Below, in pieces: positions 55,922-62,940 of a stretch of 64,000 nt of DNA. Numbering within the stretch: the first letter of the stretch is position 1; the number at the start of each line of letters is the position of its first letter. The DNA is from Actinomycetes bacterium (lineage in GTDB: Bacteria; Actinomycetota; Actinomycetes; Propionibacteriales; Nocardioidaceae). Under the pieces are notes generated by a model. That model did no database searches, had not been told where the DNA came from, and worked only from the letters and a program-made list of their open reading frames with translations. Location of the stretch: positions 86,777-150,776 of the forward strand of contig JAEWOG010000016.1 of NCBI GenBank assembly GCA_023460975.1, written 5' to 3'. Both the position numbers and the translations under genes were made by a program.

Positions 55922-58093
55922 ATGGCCGAACCGTCGCTGCCCCACTCCGTGGTCCCCGCCCTCGACGAGGGGCCGGCACCCGAGTCGTACGGCCACCCGC
56001 CGGAGACCTACGACGTGGAGCCGCCGTACGTGCCCGACGACGAGGCGTTGGCCGCCGTGGACACGTTCGAGGACCGCTTCATCGACCGTGAGTTGAGCTG
56101 GCTGAGCTTCAACCAGCGCGTGCTCGAACTCGCCGAGGACGACACCCTGCCGCTGCTGGAGCGGGCCCGGTTCCTGGCCATCTTCGCCAGCAACCTCGAC
56201 GAGTTCTTCATGGTCCGCGTGGCCGGTCTCAAGCGGCGCATCGCGGCGGGGGTGGCCGTCCGCGCCGCCAGCGGGATGCTCCCCCTGGAGCAGCTCGAGC
56301 ACCTGCGTTCCCGGGCGGGCGAACTCATGCAGCGCCACGCCACCGCCCTGCACGACGGGGTGCTGGTCGCGCTGGCCGAACAGGGCATCGAGCTGGTTCG
56401 CTGGGGCGACCTCGACAAGGACGAGCAGCGAGCGGCCAAGCGTCTCTTCAAGGAGCGCATCTTCCCCGTCCTGACCCCGCTGGCCGTCGATCCCGCCCAC
56501 CCGTTCCCCTACATCTCGGGCCTCTCGCTCAACCTGGCCGTCGTCGTACGGCACCCCAAGAACGGCACCGAGCACTTCGCCAGGGTCAAGGTGCCCCAGA
56601 CGTTCTCGCGGTTCGTGCCGCTGGGCAGTCAGCGCTTCGTCCCGCTCGAGGACGTCATCGGGGAGCACCTCAAGCGCCTCTTCCCCGGCATGGAAGTCGT
56701 CGCCGCGCACACGTTCCGGGTCACCCGCAACGAGGACCTGGAGGTCGAGGAGGACGACGCGGAGAACCTCCTCAAGGCCCTCGAGAAGGAGCTGATGCGG
56801 CGCAAGTTCGGGGCGGCGGTCCGCCTCGAGGTCGAGCAGTCGATGGACGAGCGCATCCTCGACCTGCTGGTCTCCGAGTTGGGGATCGAGCAGGACGAGG
56901 TCATCCGCCTGCCCGGCCCCCTCGACCTGCGGGGCCTGCACTCGATCGCCGACCTGCCGCGCGACGACCTCAAGTACCCGGTCTTCCTGCCCTCCACGCA
57001 CCCGCAGCTGGCAGAGGTGGAGTCCGCCTCCCCCGTCGACGTGTTCGAGTCCGTACGCCGCCACGACGTCCTGCTGCACCACCCGTACGACTCGTTCGCG
57101 ACGTCGGTGCAGCGATTCCTGGAGCAGGCGGCAGCCGACCCGCACGTGCTCGCGATCAAGCAGACGCTCTATCGCACCTCCGGCGACAGCCCCATCATCG
57201 ACGCCCTCATCGACGCCGCCCAGGCGGGCAAGCAGGTCCTGGTCATCGTCGAGATCAAGGCCCGCTTCGACGAGCAGAACAACATCCGGTGGGCCCGCAA
57301 GTTGGAGCAGGCGGGCTGCCATGTCGTGTACGGCCAGGTCGGCCTCAAGACCCACTGCAAGCTGGCGATGGTGGTGCGCGACGAGCCCGACGGCATCCGG
57401 CGCTACACCCACATCGGCACGGGCAACTACAACCCCAAGACCGCCCGCATGTACGAGGACCTCGGCCTGCTCACCACGGACCCGGTCATCGGGGAGGACG
57501 TGGCGCACCTGTTCAACAACCTGTCGGGCTTCAGCCGCAACCCCTCGTACGACCAACTCCTCGTCGCCCCCCACAGCGTGCGCGACGGGCTGGTGCGGCA
57601 GATCCACGAGGAGATCGGTCACCACCGCGCGGGACGTGCGGCCGGCATCCGGATCAAGGCCAACTCGATCGTCGACGAGGCGGTCATCGACGCGCTCTAC
57701 CTGGCCTCCCAGGCGGGGGTGCCGGTCGACCTGCTCATCCGCGGGATCTGCGCCCTGCGTCCGGGGGTGCCCGGGCTGTCGGAGACGATCCGGGTGCGCT
57801 CCATCCTGGGTCGCTACCTGGAGCACAGCCGAGTGTTCTGGTTCGCGGGTGGCGGCGAGCCGGTGTCGTGGATCGGGTCGGCCGACTTGATGCACCGCAA
57901 CCTCGACCGCCGCGTCGAGGTGCTCGTACGGATCCCCGGATCCGAGAGCCCGCAGCGCATCGCCGAGCTGCTCGATCTCGCCTTCGACCCCGACACCGAT
58001 GCGTGGCACCTGGATGCCGCCGGTGAGTGGCGACGCGAGCGCGGATCCCAGCACTTGCAGGAGGCCCTGATCGGGCGTCGGCGTCGTCGCTGA
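55922..58093 (+). CDS. ppk: Polyphosphate kinase 1
   Basis: A 723-residue PPK1 that makes inorganic polyphosphate from ATP reversibly. The N-terminal domain starts RFIDRELSWLSFNQRVLELAEDD. The phosphorylated histidine is in HCKLAMVVRDEPDG (His478) followed by YTHIGTGNYNPKTAR; the second catalytic His is in MHRNLDRRVEVLVR (His658). A 45-residue acidic N-terminal extension precedes the domain. ATG 55922 matches the PHO box position. It heads a phosphate block with the DUF47 and pit genes. Confidence 0.95.
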   Translation: MAEPSLPHSVVPALDEGPAPESYGHPPETYDVEPPYVPDDEALAAVDTFEDRFIDRELSWLSFNQRVLELAEDDTLPLLERARFLAIFASNLDEFFMVRVAGLKRRIAAGVAVRAASGMLPLEQLEHLRSRAGELMQRHATALHDGVLVALAEQGIELVRWGDLDKDEQRAAKRLFKERIFPVLTPLAVDPAHPFPYISGLSLNLAVVVRHPKNGTEHFARVKVPQTFSRFVPLGSQRFVPLEDVIGEHLKRLFPGMEVVAAHTFRVTRNEDLEVEEDDAENLLKALEKELMRRKFGAAVRLEVEQSMDERILDLLVSELGIEQDEVIRLPGPLDLRGLHSIADLPRDDLKYPVFLPSTHPQLAEVESASPVDVFESVRRHDVLLHHPYDSFATSVQRFLEQAAADPHVLAIKQTLYRTSGDSPIIDALIDAAQAGKQVLVIVEIKARFDEQNNIRWARKLEQAGCHVVYGQVGLKTHCKLAMVVRDEPDGIRRYTHIGTGNYNPKTARMYEDLGLLTTDPVIGEDVAHLFNNLSGFSRNPSYDQLLVAPHSVRDGLVRQIHEEIGHHRAGRAAGIRIKANSIVDEAVIDALYLASQAGVPVDLLIRGICALRPGVPGLSETIRVRSILGRYLEHSRVFWFAGGGEPVSWIGSADLMHRNLDRRVEVLVRIPGSESPQRIAELLDLAFDPDTDAWHLDAAGEWRRERGSQHLQEALIGRRRRR

Positions 58094-58188
58094 GCCGCGT
58101 CCGAAGGCCGGTTGCGTCAGGGATCACGCCCGTAGGCGACCCCGGGGTTTGCGCCCGCGCCCACGGCAGGCCCTAGCATGGTCGATCG

Positions 58189-58210
58189 GTTCAACTTCCC
58201 TTCACTCTCC
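58189..58210 (+). promoter_or_regulatory. Candidate PHO box upstream of the DUF47-pit pair
   Basis: Direct units GTTCAACTTCC and CTTCACTCTCC (11 bases each) resemble a PHO box and end 18 bases before GTG 58229. This spacing parallels the ppk site. The region would be coding if the upstream ATG 58178 were used, which supports the later start. Confidence 0.4.
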
Positions 58211-58228
58211 GCCTCCCGGGAGTTCTCC

Positions 58229-58846
58229 GTGGCTTTCAAGTTCCGTCCAGTCGACGGGTCGTTCTACGACCTGTTCTCCACCTCCGCCCAGCACCTCGTC
58301 GTGGGTGCCGAGCTCCTCAGCGAGATGCTCGCCGGCGACGGTGACCGCGAGGACATCGCGCGTCGCATGCGCGAGACCGAGCACGCGGCCGACGAGACGA
58401 CTCACTCCATCGTCAAGCGGGTCAACAGCACCTTCGTGACGCCCTTCGACCGCGAGGACATCTACGCCCTGGCCGCTGGCCTGGACGACGTGATGGACGA
58501 GATGGATGAGGCCGTCGACCTCATGCTCCTCTACGAAGTGACCTCGCTTCCGCCGGAGTGCATGGAGCAGGTTGAGGTGCTGCGACGCTGCGCCGAGCTG
58601 ACCGCGGCCTCCATGCCCGCGTTGGAGTCGATGTCCAAGCTCGACGAGTTCTGGATCGAGATCAACCGCCTCGAGAACACCGGCGACAAGTCGTACCGCC
58701 GCATCCTCGCCGGGCTGTTCAACGGTGAGCGCGACGCGCTCGAGGTGATCAAGGTCAAGGACGTCGTCGAAGCGCTCGAGGGGGCGATCGACGCGTTCGA
58801 GACGGTCGCCAACATCGTGGAGCAGATCGCGGTCAAGGAGTCCTGA
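58229..58846 (+). CDS. DUF47 (PhoU-like) phosphate transport regulator
   Basis: A 205-residue helical protein of the DUF47/PhoU-like family (FKFRPVDGSFYDLFSTSAQHLVVGAELL; ADETTHSIVKRVNSTFVTPFDREDIYALAAGLDDVMDEMDEA). These proteins form pairs with Pit transporters and restrain uptake. GTG 58229 is preferred over ATG 58178: GGGAG stands 6-7 bases before it and the family normally begins near AFKFRP. The pit gene starts 4 bases after its stop, so they are one operon. Confidence 0.88.
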   Translation: MAFKFRPVDGSFYDLFSTSAQHLVVGAELLSEMLAGDGDREDIARRMRETEHAADETTHSIVKRVNSTFVTPFDREDIYALAAGLDDVMDEMDEAVDLMLLYEVTSLPPECMEQVEVLRRCAELTAASMPALESMSKLDEFWIEINRLENTGDKSYRRILAGLFNGERDALEVIKVKDVVEALEGAIDAFETVANIVEQIAVKES

Positions 58847-58850
58847 CCCG

Positions 58851-59846
58851 ATGGAACTCGCGATCATCATCGCGGTAGTCGTCATCGCCCTGATCTTCGA
58901 CTACACCAACGGTTTTCACGACGCAGCAAACGCGATCGCCACCTCGGTCTCGACCGGAGCGCTCACCCCGCGCGTGGCGCTGGGCATGGCCGCGGTCATG
59001 AACTTCGTGGGCGCGTTCCTGGGGCAGAAGGTCGCCCACACCGTCTCGGAGACCATCGACCCAGGAGTCGGCACGCACGCCCTGGTGATCGTGGCCGCGG
59101 GACTGGTCGGGGCGATCGCGTGGAACATGATCACGTGGTACTTCGGCCTGCCCTCGTCGTCCTCGCACGCCCTCATCGGCGGCCTGGTCGGCGCGGCCGT
59201 CGCAGCTGGCACCACCGCCCACTGGGACACGGTGCTGAAGAAGGTCGTCATCCCGATGTTCGTCTCCCCCGTGGTGGCGTTCACCCTCGGATTCGGCGTG
59301 ATGCTCGCGATCATGTGGATCTTCCGGCGCGCCAACCCGCACAAGGCGCACCGCAACTTCAAGATCGCCCAGACGGTCTCGGCGGCCGCCATGGCGCTGG
59401 GGCACGGCCTCCAGGACGCCCAGAAGACGATGGGCGTGATCTTCCTGGCGCTGCTGGCCGGCAACCACGTCGCCGAGGGCGACGACCTGCCGCTGTGGGT
59501 CATCTTCGCCGCAGCCGCCGCAATCTCGCTCGGTACGTGGTCGGGCGGCTGGCGCATCATGCGCACGCTCGGACGACGCATCATCCACCTCGACCCGGCC
59601 CGCGGTTTCGCCGCCGAGTCGGTCGCGGCGGGTGTGCTCTACACGACCTCGTACGGCTTCTCCGCCCCCATCTCCACCACCCACACCATCACCTCCGCCG
59701 TCATGGGCGTGGGCGCAACCAAGCGCCTCTCCGCAGTGCGCTGGGGTGTGGCGAAGTCGATCGTGTGGGCCTGGGTGCTCACCTTCCCGATGGCCGCCGG
59801 CGTTGCTGCGCTGACGTACTTCATCGCGAGCCCCTTCCTGCCCTGA
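58851..59846 (+). CDS. pit: Low-affinity inorganic phosphate transporter (Pit)
   Basis: A 331-residue PiT-family permease with about 10 helices. The duplicated signature is present: FDYTNGFHDAANAIATSVSTGAL near the N-terminus and AMALGHGLQDAQKTMGVIFLALLAG in the second half, with GLPSSSSHALIGGLVGAA and SAPISTTHTITSAVMGVG. It imports phosphate with protons or as a metal-phosphate complex. It is the last gene of the ppk/DUF47/pit block, and a repeat array follows at once. Confidence 0.93.
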   Translation: MELAIIIAVVVIALIFDYTNGFHDAANAIATSVSTGALTPRVALGMAAVMNFVGAFLGQKVAHTVSETIDPGVGTHALVIVAAGLVGAIAWNMITWYFGLPSSSSHALIGGLVGAAVAAGTTAHWDTVLKKVVIPMFVSPVVAFTLGFGVMLAIMWIFRRANPHKAHRNFKIAQTVSAAAMALGHGLQDAQKTMGVIFLALLAGNHVAEGDDLPLWVIFAAAAAISLGTWSGGWRIMRTLGRRIIHLDPARGFAAESVAAGVLYTTSYGFSAPISTTHTITSAVMGVGATKRLSAVRWGVAKSIVWAWVLTFPMAAGVAALTYFIASPFLP

Positions 59847-59910
59847 CCGGGCTTGTCTGACGTACGCGGGCCGGCGCGAGCGGGTGTCTTCACTCTCTCG
59901 CTCCGGCCCT

Positions 59911-60109
59911 GCGTCATACGTACCGGCCTTGTGTTGGTCTTGGTCATACGAACCGGGCCTCGCTCCGGGGTTGCGTCATACAAACCCGTCTCGCTCCCGG
60001 CTCCGCGTCATACAAACCCGCACCTATTGCCACGGGTTCGTATGACGCGGACGGCTTGCGCACGAGTACGTATGACACGGACGCGGCCGACGACCGATTC
60101 GTATGACAC
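59911..60109. repeat. 30-bp-period palindromic array, locus 2
   Basis: The 314-base gap between the convergent pit gene and the AbiEi-like gene (60161) has no coding. Left-type half-sites start at 59911, 59942, 59973 and 60005 (spacing 31-32). Right-type half-sites start at 60040, 60070 and 60101. They meet in a 44-nt hairpin at 60005-60048 (stem GCGTCATACAAACCCG, loop CACCTATTGCCA), with one imperfect position that becomes G-U on the minus-strand transcript. Offset between the two hairpin sites is 35 bases, as in loci 1 and 3. Confidence 0.85.
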
Positions 60110-60160
60110 TGCCGCCAGGAGGCCCGGCCACGCGACCCGTGCTGGCCGTACGTCGCCCAC

Positions 60161-61114
60161 TCAGGCGGCGTGGGCGCCCGTCCATCCAGCCGCCACCAGG
60201 GCGCGAATGATCTGGCCGAAGAACTCGTCCGGTGCGACCCGAAGGCCGAGCGCAGGGAGCCTGAGCCACGTGTGGTTCTGCAAGGTGAGCTCGTTCTGGC
60301 GCAGCGCGTCCGGGACGACCTGGTGCGCCTGGCCGTGGTGGATGCCGTCCACCTCAACGGCGACGGCCCACTCGTCCCACGAAGCGTCGAGGTAGTACGT
60401 CCCGCCCGGGCCACGGCGGACCGCCTGACGGGTCGGCTCCGGAAGCCCTCGGCGTCGGCACTCTGCGGTGAAGTCCAACTCCGGCACACTCTGGGCCCCG
60501 TCGAGGAGATCCGTGACCACGGCGACCAGGAAGGTCAGCCGCGGCGCCCGGCGGATGCGTACGAGTTCTTCGGCCAACTGGAGCGCCGTGGCGATTCGCT
60601 GCTGCACCACCATCGACACAATCAGGGCCGCCTGCCGATCCGATGCCGCCCAGAGCCCGGCGCGGATGGCGGCGACCGCGGGTCGCGTACGAGGAACCCC
60701 CGTGTCGATGGCGTCGTCGGCGCACCATCGCCGCGTCTGACGTACGTCGACCAGCCCATCGCGAAACGTCCGGGCCCCGCGCGGGACAGAGACCCTCAAC
60801 GAACTCGGCCGGAATCCCTCGAGCCCCGCCGCCAGCAGCGCCGCCTCAGCGTCCAGCATCGCCCGAGGACCACCCGACAACTGCGCCGCCCAGAGCGCAG
60901 CCTGCGGGTCGAGCCTCCCCGTGTGGACGGCGACCACATGCCGCCCCACCAGTTGCCACCGCCCGGCCGCGACCTGGGCACGGAGTTCGGCACGGGTCAT
61001 CCCGGTCTCGTACACCTGGCGGCGCGACACCACGCCCGCCTGACGCGCGGCGATCAGGCGGACCACTTCGCGGCGCGTGGCACGGCGCAGGGCAGTTCGA
61101 GGAGGTTGGGGCAT
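60161..61114 (-). CDS. AbiEi-antitoxin-like / DUF559 endonuclease-like protein
   Basis: A 317-residue protein. The N-terminal 60 residues resemble the AbiEi/type IV antitoxin winged helix (RREVVRLIAARQAGVVSRRQVYETGMTRAEL). The C-terminal part has a Vsr/DUF559-like nuclease core (ELDFTAECRRRGLPEPTRQ, YYLDASWDEWAVAVEVDGIHHGQ, LRQNELTLQNHTWLRLPALGLRV) with Asp and Glu placed for a PD-(D/E)XK site. Such proteins are abundant and uncharacterised in actinobacteria. It stands alone, directly flanked on both sides by the 30-bp-period palindromic arrays, a context that may or may not be functional. Confidence 0.75.
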   Translation of the reverse strand: MPQPPRTALRRATRREVVRLIAARQAGVVSRRQVYETGMTRAELRAQVAAGRWQLVGRHVVAVHTGRLDPQAALWAAQLSGGPRAMLDAEAALLAAGLEGFRPSSLRVSVPRGARTFRDGLVDVRQTRRWCADDAIDTGVPRTRPAVAAIRAGLWAASDRQAALIVSMVVQQRIATALQLAEELVRIRRAPRLTFLVAVVTDLLDGAQSVPELDFTAECRRRGLPEPTRQAVRRGPGGTYYLDASWDEWAVAVEVDGIHHGQAHQVVPDALRQNELTLQNHTWLRLPALGLRVAPDEFFGQIIRALVAAGWTGAHAA

Positions 61115-61234
61115 GGAGTCACGGTGGCACCGCGGCGCACGTTGCCGGGCCGGGAAGCAGCCTGCCTGTGGACGAGGAAGACGCTGCCGAACTTGTGGAC
61201 GGTTTCTGGCTCATCAGGGGGTCCTGGCGTCGAG

Positions 61235-61594
61235 GCGTCATACGTTCGGGAGGTGGGCGCCGCTGCGTCATACAGACCCGTACCTATCAGTGCGGGTTCG
61301 TATGACGCCGGGCCTCACGAGGACGATTCGTATGACGCGGAGGCCCACGAGGCGGGTTCGTATGACGCCGAGCCCAGGCGTACGGGCCGACCCCCGGCTC
61401 CCGTCATACAGAACGCCACTCCGCGGGCACGCGTCATACAGACCCGTACCTATCGGTACGGGTTCGTATGACGCGGGGCCTCACGAGGACGATTCGTATG
61501 ACGCGGGGCCTCACGAAGACGGTTTGTATGACGCCGGGGCCAACGAGACAGGTTCGTATGACGCCCCGCCCCACAAGCGCGATTCGTATGACGC
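61235..61594. repeat. 30-bp-period palindromic array, locus 3
   Basis: This is the most regular copy and fills a 483-base gap. Left-type half-sites start at 61235, 61265, 61401 and 61431. Right-type half-sites start at 61300, 61330, 61360, 61466, 61496, 61526, 61556 and 61586, exactly 30 bases apart within each run. Two hairpins arise: 61265-61308 and 61431-61474. The second has a 20-bp stem (GCGTCATACAGACCCGTACC, loop TATC). The array ends 3 bases before the stop of the ABC ATPase gene. The first 120 bases of the gap show nothing else. Confidence 0.9.
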
Positions 61595-61597
61595 CCG

Positions 61598-62692
61598 TCA
61601 GGAGCTCAGGCGCCCCCCGGTCCGGGTGTCGAAGACGGCCGTACGCGCCGGGTCGGCGATGAGGCGTACGGCCTCGCCCTTGCCGAGGGGGAGACGCCCG
61701 GCGACGCGGACGACCAGTTGGTGCTGGAGATTCACGGCACCCTCGGCGCTGGGGGTGGCGTAGAGGTAGGCATCGGCACCGAGTTCCTCCACGACCGCCA
61801 CGGTGGCGGGGTAGCCGCCCTCGCCGGGAGCGGCGATGCGCCAACCCTCGGGCCGGATGCCGAGGGTGACCTCCGAGGAGGTGGCGGCTGCCACTGCGGC
61901 CCGGTCGGCGTGGAAGAGGTGGCCGTCCACGAGGACGCCTTCGGCGGTGACAGTTCCGGAGAGGAGGTTCATCGAGGGCGATCCGATGAATCCGGCGACG
62001 AACAGGTTGGCGGGGCGGTCGTAGAGCGCGAGCGGGGTGTCGACCTGCTGCAGCAGCCCGTCCTTGAGCACGGCGACGCGGTCGCCCATGGTCATCGCCT
62101 CGACCTGGTCGTGGGTGACGTAGACGGTCGTGGTCCCGAGACGCTGCTGCAGGCCCGCGATCTGCGTACGGGTCGAGACGCGCAGCTTGGCGTCGAGGTT
62201 GGACAGGGGCTCGTCCATGCAGAAGACCTGCGGGGACCGTACGATCGCGCGGCCCATCGCGACGCGCTGGCGCTGGCCACCGGACAGGGCCCGTGGCTTG
62301 CGGTCGAGGTAGTCGCCCAGGTCGAGCATCGCGGCGGCCTCGGCGACGCGGGCGGCGCGCTCGGCCTTGCCCACACCGGCCAGTTTGAGCGCGAAGCCCA
62401 TGTTCTCCCCCACGCTCATGTGGGGGTAGAGCGCGTAGTTCTGGAACACCATCGCGATGTCACGATCCTTGGGCGGTACGTCGGTCACGTCGCGCTCGCC
62501 GATGCGGATGTGGCCCGACGTCACCTCCTCCAGGCCGGCCAGCATGCGCAGCGACGTCGACTTGCCGCAGCCCGAGGGGCCGACCAGGACCATGAACTCG
62601 CCGTCGGCGATCTCCAACGTGAGGTCGTCGACCGCGGGAGTGTCAGTGCCCGGGTAGATCCTCTGGGCATGGTCGAACGTGACTGCAGCCAT
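61598..62692 (-). CDS. msiK: Sugar ABC transporter ATPase (MsiK/MalK type)
   Basis: A 364-residue ATP-binding subunit for sugar importers. Walker A GPSGCGKST, signature LSGGQRQRVAMGRAIVR and Walker B VFCMDEPLSNLDAKLR are complete. The C-terminal regulatory OB domain (VTLGIRPEGWRIAAPG, AVVEELGADAYLYA) resembles MsiK, which serves several sugar transporters in Streptomyces. ATG 62692 has GGAGG upstream. It is divergent from the binding protein at 62941, each side having a CebR-like operator. Confidence 0.9.
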   Translation of the reverse strand: MAAVTFDHAQRIYPGTDTPAVDDLTLEIADGEFMVLVGPSGCGKSTSLRMLAGLEEVTSGHIRIGERDVTDVPPKDRDIAMVFQNYALYPHMSVGENMGFALKLAGVGKAERAARVAEAAAMLDLGDYLDRKPRALSGGQRQRVAMGRAIVRSPQVFCMDEPLSNLDAKLRVSTRTQIAGLQQRLGTTTVYVTHDQVEAMTMGDRVAVLKDGLLQQVDTPLALYDRPANLFVAGFIGSPSMNLLSGTVTAEGVLVDGHLFHADRAAVAAATSSEVTLGIRPEGWRIAAPGEGGYPATVAVVEELGADAYLYATPSAEGAVNLQHQLVVRVAGRLPLGKGEAVRLIADPARTAVFDTRTGGRLSS

Positions 62693-62770
62693 CGTGTGCC
62701 TGCCTCCTTCCGCGGCCGTCCGACCGCTGGCGTGTGGACGGCGACCGTGGACGGGGGCGCCATGCACCAG

Positions 62771-62784
62771 TGGTAGCGCTTCCA
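62771..62784 (-). promoter_or_regulatory. CebR-like (LacI-family) operator, ATPase side
   Basis: TGGTAGCGCTTCCA, an imperfect 14-base palindrome. It matches the Streptomyces CebR operator TGGGAGCGCTCCCA at 12 of 14 positions. It lies 79 bases upstream of the ATPase start. Confidence 0.65.
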
Positions 62785-62883
62785 CACCCCACCTGTCCAG
62801 CAACTCGGGACTTTTGACCGTGATTTCCGGGAATGCTTGACAGCGCAGAGTGACGACTGCCACGGTGGCGGTCGTCATCAAAG

Positions 62884-62897
62884 TGGAAGCGCTCCCA
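62884..62897 (+). promoter_or_regulatory. CebR-like (LacI-family) operator, binding-protein side
   Basis: TGGAAGCGCTCCCA matches the Streptomyces CebR operator at 13 of 14 positions. It lies 43 bases upstream of the binding-protein start. With the site at 62771 it brackets the divergent promoter region, which suggests cellobiose or related beta-glucoside induction. Confidence 0.7.
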
Positions 62898-62940
62898 CAC
62901 CCTCAACCGCCGGAGCGTCCGAGAACAGGAGTGAGACCCC

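Noticed and set aside
55742..58054. Minus-strand frame of about 770 codons
   Set aside because: Antisense to ppk, which carries all PPK1 motifs.
61235..61594. CRISPR array (regular 30-bp period)
   Set aside because: The repeated part is only about 9-14 bases, the intervening parts are similar to each other, orientation flips at the hairpins and no cas gene is near.
61468..61620. Small repetitive peptide (MTRGLTRTIRMTRGL type) read through array 3
   Set aside because: It is a by-product of a 30-base (10-codon) DNA period; no ribosome-binding site, and frames on both strands are equally open.
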